From the NCBI GenBank assembly GCA_963804885.1, contig CAWDSF010000010.1, positions 248,001-312,000 on the forward strand: a stretch of DNA of 64,000 nucleotides, written 5' to 3'. Each line of letters begins with the position of its first letter. Positions within the stretch are counted from its first letter, which is position 1. Shown here in pieces: positions 11,380 through 21,101 of the stretch. The stretch is from PALSA-1004 sp963804885 (GTDB taxonomy: Bacteria; Pseudomonadota; Gammaproteobacteria; Burkholderiales; SG8-41). The notes under the pieces are model-generated. The model ran no database searches, was not told the origin of the DNA, and saw only the letters and a list, made by a program, of their open reading frames with translations. A program made the translations under genes and the position numbers.

Positions 11380-12535
11380 ATGACGCCGCCCGATTTCAAC
11401 GCGCTGAGCGACGAGGAATTCCGCGCTAAAGTGCGCGAATTTTTCGCCGCGCACTATCCGCCGCATCTGCGTTTTGTCTTGCGGCGCGCGCGGCTCGCCG
11501 ACATGATGGACTGGTATTTGACGCTGTCCCGCCACGGCTGGATAGCGCCCAACTGGCCGCGCGAATACGGCGGCATGGGGCTCGATACCGGCAAGATGCT
11601 GATCCTGCTGGAGGAGAGCGAACGCTACGGCGTGTCGCGCGTGCCCGATCACGGCATCGTGCAGGTCGGGCCCATCCTCATGAAATACGGCAGCGCCGAA
11701 CAAAAAAAATACTACCTGCCGAAAATTCTGTCGGGCGAGCACATCTGGGGCCAGGGCTATTCGGAACCCAATGCCGGCTCGGATCTCGCGAGCCTCATGA
11801 CTTCGGCGGTGCCCGACGGCACCGACTTCATCGTCAACGGCCAGAAAATCTGGACAACGCTCGCGCACGACTCGACGCACCTCTACACGCTGGTGCGCAC
11901 GAGCAAGGAAGGCAAAAAACAGGAAGGCATCAGCTTCCTGCTGATCGACGCGAAATCGCCGGGCATCACCATCCGGCCGATCCGGAACATCGCCGGTCAC
12001 GAAGAGTTCTGCGAAGTGTTTTTCGAGAACGTGCGGGTGCCGCAGGCCAATCTGGTCGGCGGCGCTCAACAAGGGCTGGACGGTCGCCAAGGCGCTGCTG
12101 TCGTTCGAGCGCATCAACATCGGCAGCCCGCGCCGGCCGCAATATGCATTGAAGCGGCTCGAGCAGCTCGCGCGCGCGAAGGGCTTGTTCGACGATCCGG
12201 GTTTCGTCGATAAATTCACCGCGCTCGAGCTCGACTTAGCCGATCTGGGATCGCTGTACGCGCGCTACGTCGAAGTCGTCAAGCGCGGCGAGGAACTCGG
12301 CCAGGAAGTTTCGATGCTCAAGATCTGGGCGATGGAGTCGTGGCAGCGGCTGACCGATCTTTTGATTGAGACCGCGCAGGAATACGGCGGCATGCCGGGC
12401 GAGCACTCGATGGATGGCGCGGAGGTGGACGTGCTGAGCCCGTTCTATTACGCGCGGCCGGGCACCATCTATGGCGGCTCGAGCGAAATCCAGCGCAACA
12501 TCCTCGCGAAGTACGTACTCAAACTCCCTGCGTGA
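11380..12535 (+). CDS. Acyl-CoA dehydrogenase family protein (second of a pair), one frameshift
   Basis: 384 residues after correction. The first part carries WIAPNWPREYGGMGLD, GQGYSEPNAGSDLASL and NGQKIWTT; the second ends RPGTIYGGSSEIQRNILAKYVL, the classic C-terminal acyl-CoA dehydrogenase motif. A one-base insertion near 12067 (GTCGGCGGCGCTC; expected GTCGGCGCGCTC) breaks the frame after VPQANLVG. It follows the first dehydrogenase closely on the same strand, suggesting a two-subunit enzyme. The substrate is unknown. Confidence 0.88.
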
Positions 12536-12568
12536 CGCATCGTAAACGGGCCGCCGCTCGGCCCGGCT

Positions 12569-14539
12569 TTACGCGACTTTCATCGGCAGGATCACCATCT
12601 GCTGGCCCATGATGTGCAGGCGCTGCTGGATCGCAAGCGCCGTTTGATTGTGCAGCCAGCGCGTGAAGAATGATTCGTGGGCGAAGATCAGTTTGCTCGC
12701 GAAGCACACGCTGTTCGGGAACTCCTTATAGACCTGGTCGGAAAGTTTGATCAGCTCCTGGACGGGGTCGGTGCCGAACGCCAGATACGATTTCGCGGCG
12801 AGCCCGTGGCTGTGGCAGAAGTTCACGTAATAGCGCAGCGAGTTCTCGATTTCGTAGCGCAGCGTGCGCAGCGCGCCCTGGCCGTCGTAGCTCTGCGCGT
12901 CGACTTCGCCGACGCTCAGAAAAATGAAGTTCTTGAAATGTTCGGGAAAAAGCCGCTGCACCCACAGCAGCGCGTGCATGCTGACGCCGCGGTTTTTGCC
13001 GACAAAAAATACGGCGGTCGGTTTTTGCGGATCGAGCGCGGGCGGGTTGGCAGCGTCCTGCAGCACGGGCTGGCCCGCAAAAAGGCGGTCGATCTGGCGC
13101 AATTGCTCGCGTGTCTCGTCGTAATGCCAGCGGATCGCGAGACACACCGTGATCACCAGGCCGGTGATGACGATAGTCACCCAGCCGCCGGTGCCGAATT
13201 TCTCCCATACGAGTATGAGCAGTATGCCGCTCGTCACGAATAGGCCGGTTGCCGACAGCACGAACCGCCGCTTCCAGTGGCGCGCGTTGCGGCGGTTCTT
13301 GATCCAGTAGATGCACAGCCCGAACAGCGAAATGGAAAACGTGAGAAACACGTTGATGCTGTAGAGCACGACCAGCAGGGCGACGCTGCCTTGGCTCCAC
13401 ACCAGCACCGCGAGCGCCGCACCGCCCATCAGCACGACCCCGTTTTGGGTGACAAGCCGGCTCGACAGCTGGCGGAACTGGCGCGGCACCCAGGAGTCGG
13501 CCGCCATGTTGGACAGCACGGCGGGGCCGCCCAGGAAGCCGGTGTTGGCGGCGACGAACAGCAGGCCGGCCTCGAGTACCAGCACGCCGATCAGCGCGCC
13601 GCTGTTGACCACGGCACCGCCGAGATCGAAATGATCGATGATCGATTTGAATACGACCGCGTTCAGCGTCTGGCCGGGACTCTGCGTGACGTTCCACAGC
13701 AGATACAGCAGCATGATGCCGCCGGCGGTAAACGCGAGCGATGTCGCCATGTAGAACATCGTCCATTTGCCGGTCGCGATGCGCGGTTCGGCGAGCGTGT
13801 TGACGTTGTTCGACACCGCCTCCAGGCCGGTGTAGGTGCCGCCGCCCTGCGAATAAGCGAGCAGTATCGTCGACACCACGAAAATCCAGCCGGTCTCGCG
13901 CGCGAGGCCCGCGGACTCGTTCAGCGTTTCGGGAATCAACGCAGGCAGGCGATCCGCGTGCGCGTAGATGCCATAACAGATAAGCACCACGTGCACGATC
14001 ACGAAGCCGATGAAGATCGGCAGCAGGAATTTGATCGCCTCTTTCATGCCGCGCAGGTTGAGCGCCACGAGCAGTATGATCGCCGCGAATTCGATGCCTA
14101 TCTTGTAGCTGTGCAGGCTAAGCGGCAGCAGGCTGAACATCGCATCGGCGCCGCTGGCAATCGATATTGCAATCGTCAGCACGTAGTCGACGATGAGCGC
14201 CGCGCCGGACACGAGGCCGGCATGCGGGCCGAGCAGATTGGTGGCGACCTTGTAGCCGCCGCCACCGTTCGGAAAGAGCTCGATGACCTGGTTATACGCG
14301 AGCGAGATGATGAAGACGGTGACCGCGATCGCGACCGCGAGATAAAGGCCGAAGTGCGTGTGGCTGCCCAGCGCCAGAAACGCTTCTTCCGGCCCGTAAC
14401 ACGACGACGACAAGCCGTCCGCGCCGAGACCGACCCACGCAAAAAATGCAATCAGCGCGACGTGCTGGCGCGTATTGGGATCGAGCGGATCGAGCGGCGC
14501 GCCGGTGATCAGTCGCCGCAGATTCTTAGGCGCGGGCAT
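12569..14539 (-). CDS. APC-superfamily permease with C-terminal cytosolic domain, KimA-like
   Basis: 656-residue inner-membrane transporter with about twelve hydrophobic segments (residues about 25-490). The opening ADGLSSSCYGPEEAFLALG and FPNGGGGYKVA resemble the KUP/KimA branch of the APC superfamily. KimA of Bacillus is a potassium importer, but substrate cannot be assigned here, since amino-acid permeases share the fold. The C-terminal 150 residues form a soluble region with AVFFVGKNRGVSMHALLWV and SVGEVDAQSYDG, reminiscent of a universal-stress-like sensor domain. It is convergent with the acyl-CoA dehydrogenases and stands alone. Confidence 0.8.
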   Translation of the reverse strand: MPAPKNLRRLITGAPLDPLDPNTRQHVALIAFFAWVGLGADGLSSSCYGPEEAFLALGSHTHFGLYLAVAIAVTVFIISLAYNQVIELFPNGGGGYKVATNLLGPHAGLVSGAALIVDYVLTIAISIASGADAMFSLLPLSLHSYKIGIEFAAIILLVALNLRGMKEAIKFLLPIFIGFVIVHVVLICYGIYAHADRLPALIPETLNESAGLARETGWIFVVSTILLAYSQGGGTYTGLEAVSNNVNTLAEPRIATGKWTMFYMATSLAFTAGGIMLLYLLWNVTQSPGQTLNAVVFKSIIDHFDLGGAVVNSGALIGVLVLEAGLLFVAANTGFLGGPAVLSNMAADSWVPRQFRQLSSRLVTQNGVVLMGGAALAVLVWSQGSVALLVVLYSINVFLTFSISLFGLCIYWIKNRRNARHWKRRFVLSATGLFVTSGILLILVWEKFGTGGWVTIVITGLVITVCLAIRWHYDETREQLRQIDRLFAGQPVLQDAANPPALDPQKPTAVFFVGKNRGVSMHALLWVQRLFPEHFKNFIFLSVGEVDAQSYDGQGALRTLRYEIENSLRYYVNFCHSHGLAAKSYLAFGTDPVQELIKLSDQVYKEFPNSVCFASKLIFAHESFFTRWLHNQTALAIQQRLHIMGQQMVILPMKVA

Positions 14540-14745
14540 CGAGCGGCGTCAAGCGCGGCGTTGTGCGCCGGCCCTTGCGGCGGCGACCCTGTCGTTCGCT
14601 GCAGCCGCGACCGGGGTTGAAGGTCTGGCGAGGGCAGCGGAGGTCACGGGAATGGAGGGAGGGGGAGCGGGCGGCCGCGATTGAATTCCGACCGTGCAGG
14701 CATCATGATAGCGCAGTTCCACCGCGGGAACCAAACGGAGGCATG

Positions 14746-15123
14746 ATGAAGCAGGCAATCCATACGGCAGCAGCGCCGCAGGCGATCGGCACGTACTCGC
14801 AGGCGATACGGTGCGGCGACACGGTGTATTTATCCGGCCAGATCGGCCTCGATCCTGCTTCCATGCAGCTCGTCGACGGCATCGACGCGCAAATCCATCG
14901 GGTATTCCAGAATCTGCAGGCGGTGGCGGCCGAAGCCGGCGCGCGCCTCGATCACGCGGTCAAGGTGACGGTTTACCTGACGGATCTGTCGAACTTTGCG
15001 CGCGTGAACGAAATCATGTCGACGTATTTTACGCAGCCCTATCCCGCGCGCGCGGCGATCGGCGTAGCGGGGCTGCCACGCGGTGCGCAGGTCGAGGTCG
15101 ATGCCGTCCTGAATCTGGCGTAA
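14746..15123 (+). CDS. RidA family reactive enamine/imine deaminase
   Basis: 125-residue YjgF/YER057c/UK114 protein. RidA members hydrolyse reactive enamines and imines such as 2-aminoacrylate released by PLP enzymes, acting as cytoplasmic trimers. Signatures are IGTYSQAIRCGDTVYLSGQIG near the N-terminus and PARAAIGVAGLPRGAQVEVDA, which contains the carboxylate-binding Arg, at the C-terminus. Two ATGs lie at 14743 and 14746; GGAGG is spaced better for the second. recG follows 10 bp later. Confidence 0.93.
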   Translation: MKQAIHTAAAPQAIGTYSQAIRCGDTVYLSGQIGLDPASMQLVDGIDAQIHRVFQNLQAVAAEAGARLDHAVKVTVYLTDLSNFARVNEIMSTYFTQPYPARAAIGVAGLPRGAQVEVDAVLNLA

Positions 15124-15133
15124 GGCCGGTGGC

Positions 15134-17242
15134 ATGAAGCGCAAGGCGGTGAAGCGCGTCAAACCGGCGCGCCCTAAACTCGTGGCCGCCGCGCCGCACG
15201 CTTCGCTGGCCGGTTATAACAAGGCCGCCATCGCCGCGCTCGCGAAGCTCGGCATACATCGCGAGTTCGATCTCGTGCTGCATCTGCCGATGCGCTACGA
15301 CGACGAAACGCGCCTGTACCCGATCAGTGAAGCGCCCGAGGGCGCGCCGGCGCTGGTCGAAGGGGTCGTCATCGACAACGCGATCAAGTACAGGCCCAAG
15401 CGCCAGCTCGTGTGCACCGTCGAAGACGCATCGGGCACGGTGGTGATGCGCTTTCTTAACTTTTATGGAAGCCAGGTCAAGCAGCTTGCGCCGGGCACGC
15501 GCGTGCGCTTGTTCGGCGAAATCCGCCAGGGATTTTTCGGGGCCGAGATGGTCCACCCGCGCTATCGCGTCGTGCGCGAGGACACGCCGGTGGCCACCAC
15601 GCTGACGCCGGTGTATCCGACCACCGCCGGCTTGAGCCAGGCGAGCCTGCAGCGGTTCACGCGCGACGCGCTCAAAGCGAGCGAGCTGGCCGATACGCTG
15701 CCCACAAAATTGCTGGAAAGAAACCGGCTGCCGGGATTTCGCGAAAGCGTCGCCTTTCTGCATCATCCGCCGCCCGCCGCCGAACTCGCGGCGCTGCAGG
15801 ACAGGACGCACCCGGCATGGCGGCGCGTCAAGTTCGACGAGTTGCTTGCGCAACAATTGTCGATGCGCATTCATTACGACCGCCGCAAAACCGTCGGCGC
15901 GCCGGCGTTGCCTGCCCGCGATAAAGCCGCGCGCGAACTGCTCGCACGCCTGCCGTTCAAATTGACGCGCGCCCAGTCCCGCGCGCTGGACGAGATCCGC
16001 CGCGATCTCGCACAACCGCATCCGATGCAGCGCTTGCTGCAAGGCGACGTCGGCAGCGGAAAGACCGTGGTGGCCGCGCTGGCCGCGCTGCAGGCGCTCG
16101 AAAACGGTTATCAGGTTGCCGTGATGGCGCCGACCGAGATCTTGGGCGAGCAGCATTACGCCAAATTCTCGACTTGGCTTGCCGGCCTCGGCATCAAGGT
16201 GGTCTGGCTGTCGGGCAACCTGCCGCGCAAAGACAAGCGCGCAAGTCTCGACGAGATCGCGTCGGGCGCCGCCCAAATCGCGATCGGTACTCACGCGCTG
16301 TTCCAGGACGCCGTCGAGTTCAGCCGGCTGGGCCTCGCAATCGTCGACGAGCAGCATCGATTCGGCGTGCGCCAGCGGCTCGCGCTGCGGCTCAAAGGCT
16401 CGACTGCCGGGTCCACCGCCCAGCCGCATCAATTGATGATGAGCGCCACGCCGATCCCGCGCACGCTGGCGATGAGTTACTACGCCGACCTCGACGTGTC
16501 GGTGATCGATGAGCTGCCACCCGGCCGTTCGCCGATTGCGACGCGGCTGGTTGCCGACAAGCGGCGCGACGAAGTGATCCAGCGCATTCGCGATGCGTGC
16601 GTAGCGGGCAGCCAGGCGTACTGGGTATGCCCGCTGATCGAAGAGTCGGAGGTGCTGCAGTTGCAGACCGCGCTCGACACGCATGCGCGATTGCAAACCA
16701 CGTTTCCCGAACTCACGGTCGGGCTGGTGCACGGACGCCTGCCGACAGCCGAGAAACTGACGGTGATGCAGGCATTCAAGAGCGGCGCGATTCAGCTACT
16801 GGTCGCCACCAGCGTCATCGAAGTCGGCGTCGATGTTTCGAACGCGACGCTCATGGTGATCGAGCATGCCGAGCGCATGGGGTTAGCGCAGCTGCACCAG
16901 CTGCGCGGCCGGGTCGGCCGCGGCGCGGGCGCGAGCACCTGCATCCTGCTCTATCAGCAGCCGTTGTCCGAGCTCGCGCGCGAGCGCCTGAAAATCATCT
17001 ACGAATGCAGCGACGGATTCGAAATCGCGCGGCATGATCTGCGCGTGCGCGGTCCCGGCGAGCTGCTCGGCGCGCGGCAGAGCGGCGTGCCGATGCTGCG
17101 CTTTGCCGATCTCGTCGCCGATGTCGATTTGCTCGAAAAAGCGCGCGACGTGGCGCACGCGCTGCTGCGTGATGAGCCCGCGGTGGCCCAACGGCATTTG
17201 CAGCGATGGCTGGGCGGCAGGCAGGATTATCTGCGCGTGTAG
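15134..17242 (+). CDS. recG: ATP-dependent DNA helicase RecG
   Basis: 702-residue branch-migrating helicase that remodels stalled replication forks and Holliday junctions. An N-terminal wedge/OB region precedes helicase motifs: Walker A GDVGSGKT (304-311), DEQH box (405-408), motif III MMSATPIPRTLAM, and the C-terminal RGRVGRG motif VI region. Length is typical and the frame is intact. It follows ridA by 10 bp, so the two may be co-transcribed. Confidence 0.96.
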   Translation: MKRKAVKRVKPARPKLVAAAPHASLAGYNKAAIAALAKLGIHREFDLVLHLPMRYDDETRLYPISEAPEGAPALVEGVVIDNAIKYRPKRQLVCTVEDASGTVVMRFLNFYGSQVKQLAPGTRVRLFGEIRQGFFGAEMVHPRYRVVREDTPVATTLTPVYPTTAGLSQASLQRFTRDALKASELADTLPTKLLERNRLPGFRESVAFLHHPPPAAELAALQDRTHPAWRRVKFDELLAQQLSMRIHYDRRKTVGAPALPARDKAARELLARLPFKLTRAQSRALDEIRRDLAQPHPMQRLLQGDVGSGKTVVAALAALQALENGYQVAVMAPTEILGEQHYAKFSTWLAGLGIKVVWLSGNLPRKDKRASLDEIASGAAQIAIGTHALFQDAVEFSRLGLAIVDEQHRFGVRQRLALRLKGSTAGSTAQPHQLMMSATPIPRTLAMSYYADLDVSVIDELPPGRSPIATRLVADKRRDEVIQRIRDACVAGSQAYWVCPLIEESEVLQLQTALDTHARLQTTFPELTVGLVHGRLPTAEKLTVMQAFKSGAIQLLVATSVIEVGVDVSNATLMVIEHAERMGLAQLHQLRGRVGRGAGASTCILLYQQPLSELARERLKIIYECSDGFEIARHDLRVRGPGELLGARQSGVPMLRFADLVADVDLLEKARDVAHALLRDEPAVAQRHLQRWLGGRQDYLRV

Positions 17243-17302
17243 CGTGCTGACCGCAAGGGAAGCACCGTGAACTAAGCGATAATACGCGCGGCCCGAGATC
17301 GT

Positions 17303-17842
17303 ATGCATAACAACACCTCTTCCTGGCATCCGCTGCCCGCTTGCGGCGACGCGCGCCTGCGCCGCTGGCTGCTTGACCGCGGCTCGCTGACCCGGCGCAT
17401 ACAGCTGCGCTGCGAGAATTTTCGGCTCGCCCTGCTCGCGCAGCGATTCGCGACCATCCGCGCGGACGAACGCGCGGCCCTCGGTCTGCGCGCCGGCGCG
17501 CCATGCCTCGAGCGCGAGGTCAGCCTCAATTGCGGTTTGCGGCCGCTGGTATTCGCGCACTCCGTGGTGGCGCCGCGCGCTTTGAAAGGCCCTTGGCATA
17601 TGCTGGCGGGATTGGGCACGCGCCCGCTCGGCGCCGCCTTGTTCGCCGATCCGCGCATCCGGCGCCATCCGCTGCGGTTCCGGCAGCTGACTGGCGGGCA
17701 TGCGCTGTATAAACGCGCCTGCCGGCTCCTCGACGCGCCGCCGGCGACACTGTGGGCCCGCCGCTCGCTGTTCGTGCTGTGCGGTGCGCCGCTGCTCGTG
17801 ACGGAAGTGTTTCTTCCCGCTATCCTTGCGCTCGCGCCATGA
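17303..17842 (+). CDS. ubiC: Chorismate lyase UbiC
   Basis: Converts chorismate to 4-hydroxybenzoate and pyruvate, the first committed step of ubiquinone biosynthesis. 179 residues with the family landmarks SSWHPLPAC at the start, SLTRRIQLRC, and CLEREVSL in the central beta region. Its TGA overlaps the ubiA start (ATGA), pointing to translational coupling. No ribosome site is obvious before the ATG at 17303. Confidence 0.88.
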   Translation: MHNNTSSWHPLPACGDARLRRWLLDRGSLTRRIQLRCENFRLALLAQRFATIRADERAALGLRAGAPCLEREVSLNCGLRPLVFAHSVVAPRALKGPWHMLAGLGTRPLGAALFADPRIRRHPLRFRQLTGGHALYKRACRLLDAPPATLWARRSLFVLCGAPLLVTEVFLPAILALAP

Positions 17843-18735
17843 CCCTTTCAGAACGCCTCGACATTTACGAAAAGCTGATGCGGCTCGATAAGCCCATTGG
17901 CATCCTGCTGCTGCTGTGGCCGACCTTATGGGGACTGTGGCTGGCGTCCCTCGGCTCGCCGAATCCGTGGATCGCCGCGGTTTTCGTGCTGGGCGTGGTT
18001 CTCATGCGTTCGGCCGGCTGCGTGATCAACGATTTTGCCGATCGCGAATTCGATCGCCATGTCGAGCGGACCAGGGACCGGCCGCTGGCCGCGCGGCTGA
18101 TCTCGCCGAAAGAGGCGCTGCTGCTCGCCGCGGGACTGACGCTGCTGGCTTTTCTGCTCGTGCTGCAGCTCAATTGGCTGACTATCAAGCTCTCGGCCGT
18201 GGCGCTCGCGCTGGCGGTGATTTATCCGTTTCTCAAACGCGTTTTCTGGCTGCCGCAGGCGTGGCTCGGCATCGCGTTCGGGTTCGGCATTCCGATGGCG
18301 TTCGCCGCCCACCAGGGCCAGATCGTGCCGCTCGCCTGGGTGCTGTTGCTCGGGAACATATTCTGGGCGATTGCGTACGACACCGAATATGCGATGGTCG
18401 ACCGCGATGACGACCTCAAGCTCGGATTGAAGTCGTCGGCGATATTATTCGGGCGTTTCGACGTTGCGGCCGTGATGATCTGCCATGCCCTGTTTCTGCT
18501 CTGCATGGTGTACGTGGGCGTCAAGGCGCAGTGCGGGCTGGGTTATTTTGCGGGTCTCGTCGTGGCGGCATGCATCGTCGCCTATCAATATCTGCTGATT
18601 CGCGGGCGCCGCCGCGAAGATTGCTTCCGCGCTTTTACGCTGAATAACTGGGTTGGCGCCGCGATATGGGTGGGTATCGTCGCGGAATTCACGTGGCGCA
18701 TTCCATTGTTCGCCGGCGCCCCGCCCGTGCGCTGA
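17839..18735 (+). CDS. ubiA: 4-hydroxybenzoate polyprenyltransferase UbiA
   Basis: Inner-membrane prenyltransferase that attaches the isoprenoid tail to 4-hydroxybenzoate. 298 residues with eight or nine hydrophobic helices and both Asp-rich motifs: NDFADREFD near residue 63 and DTEYAMVDRDDD near 182. The start is the ATG overlapping the ubiC stop. An open frame continues upstream to 17752 but only within ubiC, so I rejected that longer start. ubiD follows 7 bp later. Confidence 0.95.
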   Translation: MTLSERLDIYEKLMRLDKPIGILLLLWPTLWGLWLASLGSPNPWIAAVFVLGVVLMRSAGCVINDFADREFDRHVERTRDRPLAARLISPKEALLLAAGLTLLAFLLVLQLNWLTIKLSAVALALAVIYPFLKRVFWLPQAWLGIAFGFGIPMAFAAHQGQIVPLAWVLLLGNIFWAIAYDTEYAMVDRDDDLKLGLKSSAILFGRFDVAAVMICHALFLLCMVYVGVKAQCGLGYFAGLVVAACIVAYQYLLIRGRRREDCFRAFTLNNWVGAAIWVGIVAEFTWRIPLFAGAPPVR

Positions 18736-18742
18736 ACCCCCG

Positions 18743-20215
18743 GTGAAATATCGCGATTTAAGGGACTTCATCGCCCAGCTCGAGCGGCGCGGCGAGCTCA
18801 AACGCATATCCGTCGAGGTCGCACCGCGCCTCGAGATGACGGAAATCTGCGATCGCGTGTTAAGGGCGGGCGGGCCCGCGCTGCTGTTCGAGCGGCCGGC
18901 GGGTTTTGGCATGCCGGTGCTGGCCAATCTGTTCGGCACTCCGCTGCGGGTTGCACTCGGCATGGGCAAAGACGAGGTGGCCGAGCTGCGCGAGATCGGC
19001 CACTTGCTGGCGGTCTTGAAGGAACCCGAACCGCCGCGCGGCTGGCGCGATTTGTGGGACAAGCTGCCGCTCGTCAAGCGGGTGTTCAGCATGGTGCCGA
19101 CCGTCGTGTCCGGCGCGCCCTGCCAGGAAGTCATACGCGAAGCCGGCGAGGTGAATCTTAGCGACCTGCCGATTCAAACGTGCTGGCCCGGCGACGTCGC
19201 GCCGCTGATTACGTGGGGGCTGGTGGTCACGCGCGGGCCGCAGAAGCGCCGCCAGAACCTCGGGATCTACCGTCAGCAGGTCATCGCGAAAAACAAAGTC
19301 ATCATGCGCTGGCTGAGCACGCGCGGCGGCGCGCTCGATTACCGCGACCACTGTCTCGCCCATCCGCGCGAGCCGTTTCCGGTGGCAGTTGCGCTCGGCG
19401 CCGACCCCGCCACCATGCTGGGCGCGGTGACGCCGGTGCCGGACAGTCTGTCCGAATACCAATTTGCGGGCCTCTTGCGCGGCGATCGCACCGAGATCGT
19501 CAAATGCCTGAGCCACGACTTGAACGTGCCGGCGCGCGCGGAAATCGTGCTCGAGGGCTTTATCTATCCGGGCGAAACCGCGCTCGAAGGCCCGTTCGGC
19601 GACCACACGGGCTATTACAACGAGCGCGAGCGGTTTCCGGTGTTCACCATCGAGCGCATGACGACGCGGCGCGATCCCCTGTATCACAGCACGTACACGG
19701 GCAAGCCGCCCGACGAGCCCGCGGTGCTCGGCATGGCACTGAACGAAGTTTTCGTGCCGCTGCTGCAAAAGCAATTTCCGGAGATCGTCGACTTTTACCT
19801 GCCGCCGGAGGGATGCTCGTACCGGCTCGCGGTGGTCAGCATGAAAAAGCAATATGCCGGGCATGCCAAGCGCGTGATGTTCGGCATCTGGTCGTTTCTG
19901 CGCCAGTTCATGTACACCAAGTTCATCATCGTTACCGACGATGACGTGAACGTGCGCGACTGGAAGGAGGTTATCTGGGCGCTGACGACGCGCGTCGACC
20001 CGCAGCGCGACACGCTGATCGCCGATAACACGCCGATCGACTATCTCGATTTTGCGAGTCCGGTGGCCGGACTCGGCTCCAAGATGGGCATCGATGCCAC
20101 GAACAAGTGGCCGGGCGAGACCGGCCGCCTGTGGGGCACGCCGATCGCGATGGACGAGGCAACGCGCCGCCGGGTCGACGCGCTGTGGGATGAACTGGGT
20201 TTGGAAAAAAAATAG
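18743..20215 (+). CDS. ubiD: 4-hydroxy-3-polyprenylbenzoate decarboxylase UbiD
   Basis: Prenylated-FMN-dependent decarboxylase of ubiquinone biosynthesis; needs the UbiX flavin prenyltransferase, which is not in this window. 490 residues starting at GTG (KYRDLRDFIAQLERRGELKR). Conserved blocks include TWGLVVTRGPQKRRQNLGIY and LEGPFGDHTGYYNE, which carry residues of the Glu-Arg-Glu catalytic network of the family. The GTG start gives family length; a longer upstream frame lies inside ubiA. The stop codon is inside a terminator stem. Last gene of ubiC-ubiA-ubiD. Confidence 0.95.
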   Translation: MKYRDLRDFIAQLERRGELKRISVEVAPRLEMTEICDRVLRAGGPALLFERPAGFGMPVLANLFGTPLRVALGMGKDEVAELREIGHLLAVLKEPEPPRGWRDLWDKLPLVKRVFSMVPTVVSGAPCQEVIREAGEVNLSDLPIQTCWPGDVAPLITWGLVVTRGPQKRRQNLGIYRQQVIAKNKVIMRWLSTRGGALDYRDHCLAHPREPFPVAVALGADPATMLGAVTPVPDSLSEYQFAGLLRGDRTEIVKCLSHDLNVPARAEIVLEGFIYPGETALEGPFGDHTGYYNERERFPVFTIERMTTRRDPLYHSTYTGKPPDEPAVLGMALNEVFVPLLQKQFPEIVDFYLPPEGCSYRLAVVSMKKQYAGHAKRVMFGIWSFLRQFMYTKFIIVTDDDVNVRDWKEVIWALTTRVDPQRDTLIADNTPIDYLDFASPVAGLGSKMGIDATNKWPGETGRLWGTPIAMDEATRRRVDALWDELGLEKK

Positions 20216-20240
20216 CCGGGGGCTACCCGGCTATGTAATT
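20205..20240. terminator. Bidirectional intrinsic terminator between ubiD and the beta-barrel gene
   Basis: Nine-bp stem ATAGCCGGG (20212-20220) with CCCGGCTAT (20226-20234). An A run on the left gives eight T residues on the minus strand, and TTTT follows on the right. It serves two convergent genes and overlaps the ubiD stop. Confidence 0.88.
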
Positions 20241-20257
20241 TTGGCGCAGCTTTTTAG

Positions 20258-20890
20258 TTAGAACTTTAGTACTGCACCAATAGTCCACTGGTTGACTTTT
20301 GAATCGCCCGAAGACGTGTTCTTGCCAATTCCGTTGAAACGCTCGAATTCGCCGCGAATTCCCCATTTCGGATTGAAGTCGTATTGCACGCCGGCCCCGA
20401 TTTTGAAATCGAATCCGTTGTCATCGATAGTGGTGGTTCCGAGCGGTGTGGCGCTCGGCATCTCGCTCTTGGTTTTCCAATAGTAGCCGCCGAATCGGGC
20501 GAGGATCGAGAATTGCTCGTTCATCGGGAACTTGGCCACGAGATCCAGATTTACCAGCTCGGCTTTTTTGCTGCCGCCAATCGTGCCAAGATTGGTGGTT
20601 GAAGTGAAATTGATGTCGCCGAGATAGTTATAGCCGCCCTCGAGCGCGAATGTTTTACCGAGGTTATATCCCAGTTGAATCTTGCCGGAAGTCGCCCCGT
20701 CGTCGGTGGTCGTGCTGGACGTGGTGAATCCACGGCTTGTGTTGAAAGTGTTGATCGAGCCGGGATTGTTGTCCAGCGTAGACTGCCCCACACTCAAAAC
20801 CCCATAGAAATCGGCGGGGGCGGCGATTGCCGGCAGTGCTGCCGCAGCGGCGGTGATCGCAACTGCTGACAAAAGCAATTTTTTAAGCAT
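20258..20890 (-). CDS. OmpA/OmpW-like outer membrane beta-barrel protein
   Basis: 210 residues with a signal peptide (MLKKLLLSAVAITAAAAALP) and an 8-strand-like pattern of alternating residues: KIQLGYNLGKTFALEGGYNY, DLVAKFP, KIGAGVQYDFNPKWGIRGEF. It ends in Phe, the usual outer-membrane assembly signal. No peptidoglycan-binding domain follows, so it is a bare barrel of the OMP_b-brl kind. GAGGA is nine bases before the ATG at 20890; a nearer ATG at 20899 is too close to it. Function is unknown. Confidence 0.85.
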   Translation of the reverse strand: MLKKLLLSAVAITAAAAALPAIAAPADFYGVLSVGQSTLDNNPGSINTFNTSRGFTTSSTTTDDGATSGKIQLGYNLGKTFALEGGYNYLGDINFTSTTNLGTIGGSKKAELVNLDLVAKFPMNEQFSILARFGGYYWKTKSEMPSATPLGTTTIDDNGFDFKIGAGVQYDFNPKWGIRGEFERFNGIGKNTSSGDSKVNQWTIGAVLKF

Positions 20891-20980
20891 GGTCTGCATT
20901 CCTCAATGTGCTCGAGGCCTTGCGCGGAAGATACCGCAGCAAAAACCTCTATGTGTTAGAGCGTTGAGGCCAGCTTAAAG

Positions 20981-21007
20981 AAAAAACTTTAAGTTGTCGA
21001 CTTAAGG
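20981..21007 (-). terminator. Likely terminator after dacB
   Basis: On the minus strand CCTTAAGT (21000-21007) and ACTTAAAG (20987-20994) form an 8-bp stem with one mismatch and a five-base loop, followed by TTTTTT. It is AT-rich, so weaker than the others here. Confidence 0.6.
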
Positions 21008-21101
21008 TGCTTTATTCAATCATTAAAACGGTAAAACCTGTTGTATTTTGGCAACAATACTCTGCAACATATTGAATAAATTTGAATAACTTACGACAGG
21101 G

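Noticed and set aside
13277..14620. 447-codon plus-strand frame opposite the permease
   Set aside because: Highly charged, with no hydrophobic segments or motifs; the minus-strand gene has a clear membrane protein pattern.
15029..16732. 567-codon open frame on the minus strand opposite recG
   Set aside because: It mirrors the GC-rich third positions of recG, has no family motifs and no ribosome site.
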